Assembly (NCBI GenBank): GCA_965207595.1
Contig: CBDBMW010000012.1
Span: forward strand, 682,001 to 746,000
Length of the DNA: 64,000 bases
Direction: 5' to 3'
DNA from: JAGWAJ01 sp026707615
Lineage (GTDB): Bacteria; Acidobacteriota; Vicinamibacteria; Vicinamibacterales; UBA8438
Shown: piece after piece, positions 45,122 to 52,583 of the stretch
Layout of the letters: each line of letters begins with the position of its first letter
How positions within the stretch are numbered: the stretch's first letter is position 1
The notes under the pieces: model-generated
The model's input: the letters and a program-made list of their open reading frames with translations, nothing else
Told to the model about the DNA's origin: nothing
The model's database searches: none
Translations under genes and position numbers: made by a program

Positions 45122-45535
45122 TCAGACGACGCGCAACTCGATCCGCTTCCCGACGGCCGCGAGCGCGTGTTCGATCTCGTCGATGCGGGAAATGTGAAGG
45201 ACGTCGAGCGCCCGGTCGACCCGCGGGCGCTCCCAGTTGAGGCGCCGGCCCAGTTCGGCCCTGTTGACTCCCTGCTCGACCATCGCGTTGTAGAGCTCGA
45301 CCTTGGCGCCTGCCAGCGGTGGAAGGGGAACCGTGGGACCCCGCCTCCGCGAGGGCCGGGGAACCGGCTGCCCATCTCGCATGCAGGCGCCGACGATGGT
45401 CGTCAGCGCATCGACCGCGCGAGCGAGGGCCTCATCCCGATCCTCGCCCCAAGTGTGCGCTTCGGGAAGATCCGGGAAGTCCACGAGCACGTGGTCCCCC
45501 TCCGCCGTCAGCTTCACGGGATAGCTCAACACCAT
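45122..45535 (-). CDS. HicB-family antitoxin (orphan)
   Basis: 137 residues. The N-terminal HicB fold reads YPVKLTAEGDHVLVDFPDLPEAHTWGEDRDEAL and continues ARAVDALTTIV. The C-terminal half is a helix-turn-helix (VNRAELGRRLNWERPRVDRAL). This is the full-length two-domain type that neutralises HicA and represses the promoter. No HicA-like open frame of about 60 residues is present on either side, so it is an orphan or regulator only. No ribosome-binding site is obvious before ATG 45535; a short 5-prime leader is possible. It is divergent from the HNH gene, 87 bases away. Confidence 0.85.
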   Translation of the reverse strand: MVLSYPVKLTAEGDHVLVDFPDLPEAHTWGEDRDEALARAVDALTTIVGACMRDGQPVPRPSRRRGPTVPLPPLAGAKVELYNAMVEQGVNRAELGRRLNWERPRVDRALDVLHISRIDEIEHALAAVGKRIELRVV

Positions 45536-45622
45536 TGCACTATGCTGGAGCGCGTTGGGAACCGTACCTGCGCAGGGGTCAGGACGTCAACGCCACCGAC
45601 TTGAGAGGTCGAACACTCGAGG

Positions 45623-46588
45623 ATGAACCCGATCATTGTCGGCGCCGGTCGGAGTCCGGCGATCGACCCTGACCGACGCATACGTAGCGCAGCGTTCGCC
45701 GCCATCGAACAACTCTCGCGGCAGCACGGCGGACAGATTCCCTGGGACGCCATCAGCCTCGGCTTCCGGACGGGCGGCGAAACCGTGCGGTTCGCCAACA
45801 AGGCGAAGGGAATCTTCAAGCCGCGCCAGATGAGCGCTGCCCTCAGCATCAAGACGACGGTGCCGCGATCCGGCCGGTCGCCGTGGTATCGCGATCAGGA
45901 CTTCAGCGCGGCAAGCCTGGACGGCCCGACCGGTCTGGTTCGCTATGACCTCTCGCGCGGCGGACACGAGGATGCATCCAACCGCGCGCTCCTTGCCGCG
46001 ATGCAACGGGGGGCGCCGCTCATCTACTTCATAGGAATCGCGCCGGCCGTGTACCAGCCGATATTCCCCGTCTGGGTCGAAGACTACCGACAGGAGGAAG
46101 GACACGTTCTGCTGGCAACGGCCGACTTCGCGGCCGCCGGCACGGTGAGCCCGGGCGCCGCCCGAGAGCGCATCGAAGTCTCGTACTCCTTGACCGAGGC
46201 GCGGGTCAGGAACCACCAGGCGTGGTTCAGCGCGCGCACGAAAGCGGCGTACGGCTGGCGATGTGCGTTCAGCGGGCTGCCCGTACGCGAGCTGCTGATC
46301 GGCGCCCATATCGTGCCCGATGCAGAGGGAGGCTTGCCCTCGGTTCAGAACGGCATATGCATGTCCGCACTCCACCATGTCGCGTTCGATTCACACCTGA
46401 TCGGCGTCGATCCCGATTATCGCGTCCACGTGGCGTCGCCTCTGCAGAAGCAACGCGACGGCGAGCTGCTGGCGAACATCAAGGGAATCGACGGAGCGAG
46501 GCTCACGCTTCCGCAGGCTCCGGAAGACTGGCCGGATCGTCAGTTCCTTGACCGCCGATTCAAGCAGTTTCGGGAGAGACTCGGATAG
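45623..46588 (+). CDS. HNH endonuclease, restriction-like
   Basis: 321 residues. The C-terminal part is an HNH nuclease: WRCAFSGLPVRELLIGAHIVP, GGLPSVQNGICMSALHHVAFD, SHLIGVDPDYRVHV, with His in AHIVP, Asn in QNG and His in HHVAFD. The N-terminal 200 residues look like a recognition domain (LSRQHGGQIPWDAISLGF, PLIYFIGIAPAVYQPIFPVWV). This resembles solitary modification-dependent HNH restriction enzymes. No methyltransferase is nearby, consistent with cleavage of modified DNA, but this is inference. ATG 45623 is the only in-frame start after a stop at 45602-45604. Base composition seems less GC-rich than the neighbours. Confidence 0.85.
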   Translation: MNPIIVGAGRSPAIDPDRRIRSAAFAAIEQLSRQHGGQIPWDAISLGFRTGGETVRFANKAKGIFKPRQMSAALSIKTTVPRSGRSPWYRDQDFSAASLDGPTGLVRYDLSRGGHEDASNRALLAAMQRGAPLIYFIGIAPAVYQPIFPVWVEDYRQEEGHVLLATADFAAAGTVSPGAARERIEVSYSLTEARVRNHQAWFSARTKAAYGWRCAFSGLPVRELLIGAHIVPDAEGGLPSVQNGICMSALHHVAFDSHLIGVDPDYRVHVASPLQKQRDGELLANIKGIDGARLTLPQAPEDWPDRQFLDRRFKQFRERLG

Positions 46589-46591
46589 CTG

Positions 46592-47983
46592 TCAGCGGAG
46601 CACGTCGAATACCATGCGCGCATTGACCACGTGCGCGCCGCCCTCCGCCGCCGGTGCCGCGATCGCCCCCGGCGCGAAGACCGCCGGGACGACCTCCAGG
46701 CCGGCGACGCCCGGGACCGGCGGTGGGCCCGGGCGGAACCGCAGCGCCGACGCCGGCAGCGGCCGCGGCGTCGACTTCGCCTCGCCGACGAGCAGGCGCC
46801 GTCCGTCCACCGACCGCGCCACCACGTCGAGCTCCGGCTCGTTTCGCCGCCAGTAGCGTTGAGCCGGCTCCCAGGGGCCGAGACGCGCGAGGGAGCAATC
46901 GGCGCGGTGCAGGAACGGGACCGCCATGCGGCACAGCTCCTCCCAGGCCTGGGCTTCGAGGCTGGCCCGGTGACGCCACCAGTACTCCAGCCGCGTCTCG
47001 CGCGGCGCCTGCGCGAGGGCGGTGCGCACGGGCGCGACGACTCGGAACCACATCCGCAGGAACGGGTCGTCGATGCGGTAGAGACTGCGCTTGCCGGAGC
47101 GGGGTTCGCTGCCGAACGGCGTCTCCCGGCGCACCAGGCCCATCTCGGTGAGCGCCGCCAAAGGACGTGACAGGCTGGAGGCAGGAGAACCGAGCCGACC
47201 CGCCATCTCGCTGACCCGGTGGGCGCCGGCGCCGATGACGTCCAGCAAAGGGCGTAGCGAGGTCGCCGGCGGGATCTCTTCCAGCAGCAGTCGGTCCGGC
47301 TCGGGGTGCAGGGGGCCGGCCGGGTCGAGCACCAGCGTGTCGACCGCTCCCTCGATGTCGAGACCGAACGGCTCGGCGAGCTCCCAGTAGCGCGGCATCC
47401 CGCCCCACAAGGCATGGAACGCAGGAAGTTGCCGGGCATCGGCCCTGGGGAACGGATCCGCAAGGTAACCGGGCTTGAGCGGACGCAGCGCGAAAGCTTC
47501 CCGCGCGCGGCCGTAGAGGGGAGCGTCGGCGGCGAGAGCCGCGCCGTGCACCATCCGCTGACTCGACCCGCTCACGACCAGAGTGGGCCGCCCGGGCGTG
47601 GTGTCGACCCACGCCTGCAGCACGCCAGTCAACGTCGCATCGGACGCGACGAGGTACGGCAACTCGTCCAGCACGAACGGCCCGGGCCAGCCGGTGCCGG
47701 CCGCCTCGCGGGCCAGGCGCAGCAGGAACGAGCGCCAGTCGGGGTACTCGACGTCGGCAAAACCCGGAAACCGGCGATCGACGGCAGCCGCCAGGTATCG
47801 CCGCTGGACGGCGGGAGCCGACGGCTCGGCCGCCGCGTACAGGCCCTCATGGCGCCGCGACCACTCGATTAGCAGGCGGGTCTTGCCCACCCGGCGCCGG
47901 CCCCAGATGACGGCCAGGGCCCCGGGCTCGCCAAGCACGCCGTCCAGGCGGCGCATCTCGTCGGCCCGGTCGATGAAGCGCAT
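46592..47983 (-). CDS. AAA ATPase with DUF234 C-terminus
   Basis: 463 residues. Walker A is in VIWGRRRVGKTRLLIEWSRR near residues 25-44, and the Walker B-like GPFVLDELPYLV and TLVVSGSSQRMV follow. Residues about 245-300 are a winged helix (VSEMAGRLGSPASSLSRPLA, EMGLVRRETPFG) leading into DUF234 (SLYRIDDPFLRMWFRVVAP, then ELDVVARSVDGRRLLVGEAKS), whose last segment resembles the D...ExK core of restriction-endonuclease-like folds. Relatives are mobile accessory ATPases of uncertain function in archaea and bacteria. The region upstream of the ATG (47984-48010) is very AT-rich and probably carries the promoter. It converges with the HNH gene, stops 3 bases apart. Confidence 0.88.
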   Translation of the reverse strand: MRFIDRADEMRRLDGVLGEPGALAVIWGRRRVGKTRLLIEWSRRHEGLYAAAEPSAPAVQRRYLAAAVDRRFPGFADVEYPDWRSFLLRLAREAAGTGWPGPFVLDELPYLVASDATLTGVLQAWVDTTPGRPTLVVSGSSQRMVHGAALAADAPLYGRAREAFALRPLKPGYLADPFPRADARQLPAFHALWGGMPRYWELAEPFGLDIEGAVDTLVLDPAGPLHPEPDRLLLEEIPPATSLRPLLDVIGAGAHRVSEMAGRLGSPASSLSRPLAALTEMGLVRRETPFGSEPRSGKRSLYRIDDPFLRMWFRVVAPVRTALAQAPRETRLEYWWRHRASLEAQAWEELCRMAVPFLHRADCSLARLGPWEPAQRYWRRNEPELDVVARSVDGRRLLVGEAKSTPRPLPASALRFRPGPPPVPGVAGLEVVPAVFAPGAIAAPAAEGGAHVVNARMVFDVLR

Positions 47984-48012
47984 GAACTATTATTCCATAT
48001 AGCATTATGTTC
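47984..48012 (-). promoter_or_regulatory. AT-rich promoter-like segment before the DUF234 ATPase
   Basis: On the minus strand the 28 bases before the ATG read as an AT-rich block with TAATGC, TATATG and GAATAATAG. These are plausible -10 boxes so close to the start that the mRNA could have a very short leader. Such AT-rich DNA is rare in this window. Confidence 0.45.
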
Positions 48013-48119
48013 ACGTGCATCATTTCTCGAAACCGGCGTGCTGGCCGAGTTCGAGAGGGTCGCCGGTGCCTCGGCGTGCGCGGCGGCGTGGTACGCTCGT
48101 CGCCCAACGGAGGCAGCAC

Positions 48120-48500
48120 ATGGCCGCGATGAAGCTCGAACTCGTGCCCGTGCCGGTGTCCGACATCGACCGGGCGAAGGCGTTCTACACGGAGAAGGTC
48201 GGGTTCCACCTCGACCACGACGTCCGGCCGGCGCCGCCCGTCCGCGTGGTGCAGCTCACGCCTCCGGGATCGGCCTGCTCCATCGTGCTGGGCCAGGGCC
48301 TGCCGGGGATCGTCATGCCGTCCGGCTGCCTGCGCGGCCTGCACCTGGTGGTCGACGACATCCGCGCGACGCGTAATGAGTTGATCGGGCGCGGCGTCGA
48401 GGTGGAGGACGTCGTCGACATGGGCGGCATCCTCTTCGCCGAGTTCCGCGACCCCGACGGCAACACGTGGACCCTGCAGCAGATCCCGCCCCGCGGGTAG
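48120..48500 (+). CDS. Glyoxalase/VOC-family protein
   Basis: 126 residues, one vicinal-oxygen-chelate module of two beta-alpha-beta repeats. Visible features are VPVSDIDRAKAFYTEKVGF at the start, LHLVVDDIRATRNELIGRGV in the middle and FAEFRDPDGNTWTLQQIP at the end; the late Glu of FAEFRDPDG is a usual metal ligand. The family contains lyases, dioxygenases and resistance proteins, and nothing here specifies which. ATG 48120 is preceded by GGAGG. It lies alone between the DUF234 ATPase (divergent) and the MazF gene (convergent). Confidence 0.85.
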   Translation: MAAMKLELVPVPVSDIDRAKAFYTEKVGFHLDHDVRPAPPVRVVQLTPPGSACSIVLGQGLPGIVMPSGCLRGLHLVVDDIRATRNELIGRGVEVEDVVDMGGILFAEFRDPDGNTWTLQQIPPRG

Positions 48501-48518
48501 AGACGGCGGCGTAAGGGT

Positions 48519-48842
48519 TCAAGCCAGACCGAGGAAGACCAGAATCGCTCGGTTGAGCTTCACGATCTCCGCACCCTCCAGACGGCCGATCCGCTCCCCG
48601 AGTCGCTTCTTGCTGACCGTCGTGATCTTGTCCACCATCACGCGGGACGCGGTGTGCAGGGCATTGGTTGCGCTTGGGGCGATCGGAAGCCGGAACAAGG
48701 GCGCTTCCGTCCCGTCCGTCGTGAACACGCAGACGGTGACGGATGCGGTGGCATCGAACCGGTCGTCCTGAACGATGACGGCGGGTCGTGGTTTGCCGGC
48801 GTAGCCGGCGCCCGACACTGTCCAGATTTCGCCGCGCGTCAT
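48519..48842 (-). CDS. MazF/PemK-family mRNA interferase toxin
   Basis: 107 residues, normal for MazF. The start MTRGEIWTVSGAG then KPRPAVIVQDDRF carries the conserved Arg-Pro-Ala-Val strand, and VCVFTTDGTEAPLFRLPI, SRVMVDKITTVSKKRL and LGERIGRLEGAEIVKLNRAI complete the family pattern. Catalytic Arg and Thr positions are present. It cleaves RNA at a short sequence. Its ATG overlaps the stop of the upstream antitoxin gene by 4 bases (ATGA). Confidence 0.9.
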   Translation of the reverse strand: MTRGEIWTVSGAGYAGKPRPAVIVQDDRFDATASVTVCVFTTDGTEAPLFRLPIAPSATNALHTASRVMVDKITTVSKKRLGERIGRLEGAEIVKLNRAILVFLGLA

Positions 48843-49066
48843 TCCGCCCCGCGGTCCGAGATCGCGTCGATGAACGCTTGGTCGCCGCGTTCTCGCGCGC
48901 TGTGGGCCACGGCGCGGGATTGGTGATGAGCCTCGGCGCGGAAGTCCGCCGTTCTGGTATCGGGCACCCAGATCTGGATCGGCCTGAACCCGCGGGCGCG
49001 CATTCGTTCGCGATAGGCTCTGGCCTTGTCGATCGAGCGGGCGCTCCCCGGCGTTTCTTGTGGCGT
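48839..49066 (-). CDS. MazE-like antitoxin (DUF3018 type) with apparent ACG start
   Basis: 75 codons that standard gene finding would miss because the frame has no ATG, GTG or TTG at its natural start. The frame encodes RSIDKARAYRERMRARGFRP, IQIWVPDTRTADFRAEAHHQ, SRAVAHSARERGDQAFIDAI and SDRGAE, matching the DUF3018 antitoxins that accompany MazF. A GAGGAG ribosome-binding site lies 8 bases before an ACG codon at 49066-49064, where family members have ATG. The first usable ATG is at codon 22 and would remove the N-terminal DNA-binding part. The stop overlaps the mazF ATG. Confidence 0.8.
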   Translation of the reverse strand, partial: TPQETPGSARSIDKARAYRERMRARGFRPIQIWVPDTRTADFRAEAHHQSRAVAHSARERGDQAFIDAISDRGAE

Positions 49067-49080
49067 GGTAGCTGCTCCTC

Positions 49081-49094
49081 GGTTACATGTAACC
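49081..49094. promoter_or_regulatory. Palindromic operator of the MazEF-like module
   Basis: GGTTACATGTAACC is a perfect 14-base palindrome, 14 bases upstream of the antitoxin start codon and just before its ribosome-binding site. On the minus strand TTGCCG lies 17 bases before TACATG inside it, so the site may overlap the -10. This is the expected place for autorepression by the antitoxin-toxin complex. Confidence 0.7.
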
Positions 49095-49238
49095 TAGCCG
49101 AACAGCTGCGGCAAGCGCAAGCTCGTTATCGTGCTGCCGGATTCCGCCGCTGCGGATCGGGAGGAGCAGACGCGACACGCACAGGAACTGGCCAAGTCCC
49201 CTCGCCTGATTCCTGGCGGTGACCGCCGGCGCGATGCC

Positions 49239-50567
49239 TCAGGGCGCGTCTTCGACTGGCTCGATGCGCAGGACCGCCCCCGCGACCTCGTCGGTGGTGA
49301 GATACAGCAGCCCGTCCGGCCCCTGGCGCACGTCGCGGAGGCGCTGCTCGAGCTCGACCAGCAGCGTGCGGTTGCCGCGGCGCTGCGTGCCTCCGGTCTG
49401 GCCGAGGACGATGCGGTGGAGCTGGCGGGAGCCCAGGTTGCCGCTGCCCATCGCGGCGATGAAGATGTTGCCCTTCCAGCCCGGGAAGGCGTCGCCGGTG
49501 TAGAAGGTCAGGCCGGCGAGGGCGGGCGACGGGTTCCAGAACATGAAGGGCTCCTCCATGCCGGGCGCCCACGGGTGCTCCGACGTGGTGCCCGAGAGGC
49601 CGCCGATCTTGTTGCCGGTGTAGTCGGTGCCGTAGGAGACGACCGGCCAGCCGTAGTTGCGGCCGGCCTCGATGACGTTCAGCTCGTCGCCCCCCATCGG
49701 CCCGTTCTCCGTCTCCCAGATCGCCCCGGTGTCGGGGTGCACGTAGAGGCCGAGGGCGTTGCGGATGCCGAAGGCGTAGATCTCGGGGCGGTAGCCCTCC
49801 TGGTCGACGAAGGGGTTGTCGAACGGCACGGAGCCGTCGTCGTTCAGGCGCAGCACCTTGCCCGCGTGGTTGGCGGGGTTCTGGGCGTCGTCGGCGTTCC
49901 CGATCCGGTGCCGCGTGGGCATGCCGACCGTCAGGACGATCCGGCCGTCGCGCCCGAAGGCGATGCGCGATCCGGAGGTGCCCTGCGCCCAGGCGTCGGC
50001 GACGAAGATGTCCTCGACGTCGGCGAGCGCGCTGCCCCCGTCGAACCGTGCGCGGGCCAGCGTGACCGTCGCCGCGTCGCGCATGCCCTGGAAGTCCTCG
50101 AAGGGGCTTCCCGGCATCGGCTTGGAGTAGGTGAAGTAGATCAGCCGGTTCTCGGCGAACTGCGGATGCAGCGCGATGTCCATCAACCCGGCGTTGATGG
50201 CCCCGGTGTTGACCTCGGGCACGCCGGCGATCGCCTCCGGGTCCAGCACGCCGTCGCGGATGATGCGCAGGCGGCCCCCGCGCTCCGTGACCAGGATGTC
50301 CCCATTCGGCAGGATGGCGAGCGCCCAGGGGCGGTTGAACCCCGCAATCGGGACGACGCGGAAGCGCTGGCCGTCCGACTCGAGGATCCGCGGCCGGTCC
50401 GGAAGCCCCCGCAGCGGCGGCGACGCGAACGGGTCAGCCGCCTGCGCCTGGACGCCCGCCGCTCGGGGCCCCGCCTCCTCCGTCGCCTGCACCGCCTCAG
50501 GCGCCTCGACCAGCGCAGCCCCGACGAGCGTCAACGTAAGAGCAAGGGTCGCGTCGCGGCGCTCCAT
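49239..50567 (-). CDS. Exported PQQ-dependent aldose sugar dehydrogenase (YliI-like)
   Basis: 442 residues from ATG 50567, chosen because GGAGGAG precedes it; another ATG lies 18 bases upstream. The signal peptide (ATLALTLTLVGAALVEAPEA) and a linker precede a six-bladed soluble glucose dehydrogenase fold: FNRPWALAILPNGDILVTER, GLMDIALHPQFAENRLIYFTY, GSRIAFGRDGRIVLTVG, AGKVLRLNDDGSVPFDNPF, YAFGIRNALGLYVHPDTG, ENGPMGGDELNVIEAGRNYG and VRQGPDGLLYLTTDE. PQQ and calcium ligands lie in these segments. It oxidises aldoses in the periplasm. It is the last gene of the minus-strand array, 255 bases after the ankyrin gene. Confidence 0.9.
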   Translation of the reverse strand: MERRDATLALTLTLVGAALVEAPEAVQATEEAGPRAAGVQAQAADPFASPPLRGLPDRPRILESDGQRFRVVPIAGFNRPWALAILPNGDILVTERGGRLRIIRDGVLDPEAIAGVPEVNTGAINAGLMDIALHPQFAENRLIYFTYSKPMPGSPFEDFQGMRDAATVTLARARFDGGSALADVEDIFVADAWAQGTSGSRIAFGRDGRIVLTVGMPTRHRIGNADDAQNPANHAGKVLRLNDDGSVPFDNPFVDQEGYRPEIYAFGIRNALGLYVHPDTGAIWETENGPMGGDELNVIEAGRNYGWPVVSYGTDYTGNKIGGLSGTTSEHPWAPGMEEPFMFWNPSPALAGLTFYTGDAFPGWKGNIFIAAMGSGNLGSRQLHRIVLGQTGGTQRRGNRTLLVELEQRLRDVRQGPDGLLYLTTDEVAGAVLRIEPVEDAP

Positions 50568-50790
50568 CAAGCACTCCTCCATCACCGACGGGGGTCAACG
50601 CGCAAGCCCGTACGGGAAGTCGATCCGCGCGGGTGGATTCCCTGCCAGGGATCGTCCCGGGCTCGCAACACGGGCCGGTGGCCGCACACTCGGGGGGCGC
50701 TGCGGGGAGCCGCGCGCAATCTCTCGCCGCACGCTCCTGGCCCGCCACTCGTCGCCTGACGGCTCCGCGTGGTTCCCCAACCACCCTCCA

Positions 50791-50823
50791 GAAGCCCGCG
50801 CCGTTCCACGGCGCAGAAGCTCC
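50791..50823. repeat. Palindromic intergenic repeat
   Basis: The inverted repeat GCGCCG / CGGCGC around a TTCCA loop, inside GAAGCCCGCGCCGTTCCACG and GCGCAGAAGCTCC, lies between the sugar dehydrogenase and ankyrin genes, right at the ankyrin stop. It shares its core with the palindromes at 29581-29612, 30364-30414 and 37841-37869. Confidence 0.55.
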
Positions 50824-52457
50824 TAGTTGTCGTTCGCGGCGGCCGGCACGTCGCGGAGCCGCTCCTGCACCGTCCCCGGAATGCCCAGTCGGGTGTTGGC
50901 GCCCAGCTCCGCGATCAGCGCCGCGGTCTCCGGCCAGCTCTGGAACTGGAACGACTGCTTGGCGCCCTCGGCCATGCGGTAGGCGGTGCGGCCCCGGAAG
51001 TCGCGCGCGTCGATGTCCGCGCCCTGCTCGACGAGGTAGGTGATCACCTCGTTCAGCCCGCGGAACGCGGCGCCGTGGAGCGCCGTGAAGTCCGCCTCGT
51101 TGACGGCGTTGATGTCGGCGCCGGCGTCGAGCAGGATGCGGACCGCCGTTTCCGCCCCGAGCGACCGCACCCCGCGCGGCTCGCGCGGCGTGTAGGTGGA
51201 GCGGCCGAGCCCCGCCGCCACCATGAGCGGCGTCGTGCCGTCGACGGTCGTCCGGTGCAGATCGGCCCCCGCGGCCAGGAGCGCCTGCAGGATCGCGGCG
51301 CTGGCCTCGCTCTCCGCCACCGCCATCGCTCCACCGGCGTCCCCCCGGCCGGCGCGTATGTCCCGGACCCGCGAGTTCGCCCAGTAGGCGGCGACCCAGA
51401 GGGGCGTCGCGCCGCGGAGGTCGCCGGTGCCGCAGGCGAACGGCTCGAAGGCGCCCTTCCGCGGATAGCCGATGTAGCTCATGAACATGCCGGACGTGGT
51501 CGTGCCGGCGTTCGGGTCCGCGCCGCGCGCGAGCAGCGCCTCGACCAGCGCGAGGGCGCGCGTCGGCTCGATGGCCCGCCGCCCGATCGTGCGGTAGCGG
51601 TCGCTGCCGCCGTGCCGCCGGTTCCAGTCCCCCAGCCAGGTGTCGACGCGGCCGACGGTCGCATGCAGGGCCCGGATGCCGCCCATCGACGCATTCGGGT
51701 CGGCGCCCTCCTCGATGAGGAAATGGGCGAAGGCGTCGTGGCCCAGGATGATCGCGTAGGGCAGGGCGTGCGTCCCGTCCGCGCCGGTGTGATCGACGTC
51801 GACCCCCGCCGCCAGCAGGGTGCGCGCCATCGGGATGTCGCCGTTCCGCGCCGCGAAGAGGAGCGGTGTGAAACCCTTGACCGTCGAGGCCCGCGCGTCG
51901 GCGCCGGCGTCGATGAGCGCCCGCACGACGTCGGCGTGCCTCTCGGCAACGGCCCACATCAGCGCGGTGCTCCCGGTCTCCGACGTGGCGTCGTTGACGC
52001 GCGCGCCGCCCGCGAGCAGGCGGCGCACCACCCCCACGTTGCCGGTGCGCGCAGCCGTCATCACCGGCGTCAGCCCGCTCGTCTGGCTGGCGTTGGCGTC
52101 GGCGCCCGCCGCGAGGAGCGCGTCGGTCATCGCCGGGCTGGCGTTCTCGGCCGCCCGGTGCAGCGGAGTCACGCCGTGATCGTCGGCCGCGTTCACGTCG
52201 GCTCCGGCCCGAAGCAGCAGGCCGACGGTCTCGAGATCGTCCCAATGCGCCGCCCACAGGAGCGCCGTCGCCCCGTCCGCGCGACGCGCGTGGACGTCCG
52301 CTCCCTCGTCGAGCAGCGCCCGTACCGCCTTCGCGTCCTGCGCCGCGGCGGCGCCGACCAGCCGCAGATCCTGGGCGCCTGCCGTCGAGGCGCCCACCGT
52401 CAGCGCGAGCGGAAGCACCCACCACCGGACGACGAGACGTGTGATCCTTCTACGCAT
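50823..52457 (-). CDS. Exported ankyrin-repeat protein (locus 2, downstream copy)
   Basis: 544 residues with a signal peptide (VVRWWVLPLALTVGASTAGAQ) and about ten ankyrin units: DGATALLWAAHWDD, HGVTPLHRAAENA, GLTPVMTAARTG, GSTALMWAVAERH, GFTPLLFAARNGD, GTHALPYAIILGH, GGIRALHATVGR, GATPLWVAAYWAN, GTTPLMVAAGLGR and DFTALHGAAFRGLN. An insertion near residues 260-300 replaces one repeat (WLGDWNRRHGGSDRYRTIGR). No catalytic domain is seen. It belongs to the same minus-strand array as DUF1592 copy 2 and is probably a secreted scaffold. The three ankyrin proteins share repeat order more than their generic ankyrin core requires. Confidence 0.88.
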   Translation of the reverse strand: MRRRITRLVVRWWVLPLALTVGASTAGAQDLRLVGAAAAQDAKAVRALLDEGADVHARRADGATALLWAAHWDDLETVGLLLRAGADVNAADDHGVTPLHRAAENASPAMTDALLAAGADANASQTSGLTPVMTAARTGNVGVVRRLLAGGARVNDATSETGSTALMWAVAERHADVVRALIDAGADARASTVKGFTPLLFAARNGDIPMARTLLAAGVDVDHTGADGTHALPYAIILGHDAFAHFLIEEGADPNASMGGIRALHATVGRVDTWLGDWNRRHGGSDRYRTIGRRAIEPTRALALVEALLARGADPNAGTTTSGMFMSYIGYPRKGAFEPFACGTGDLRGATPLWVAAYWANSRVRDIRAGRGDAGGAMAVAESEASAAILQALLAAGADLHRTTVDGTTPLMVAAGLGRSTYTPREPRGVRSLGAETAVRILLDAGADINAVNEADFTALHGAAFRGLNEVITYLVEQGADIDARDFRGRTAYRMAEGAKQSFQFQSWPETAALIAELGANTRLGIPGTVQERLRDVPAAANDN

Positions 52458-52475
52458 CGCCCTCTCCTCTGGCTT

Positions 52476-52561
52476 GCGGCGTCCTGCGTCGAACCACGGG
52501 TGGCGGCACGGAAGTCACCAACCCGCCCGACGCCTCTCGCCGCGGCGTCGTGCGTCGAACC
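52476..52561. repeat. 20-bp direct repeat in an intergenic gap
   Basis: GCGGCGTCCTGCGTCGAACC at 52476-52495 recurs at 52542-52561 with one mismatch (GCGGCGTCGTGCGTCGAACC), 66 bases apart, in the gap between the ankyrin gene and the secreted protein gene. Significance unknown. Confidence 0.6.
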
Positions 52562-52583
52562 GCACCCGGCGCTCCCGCCGTCG

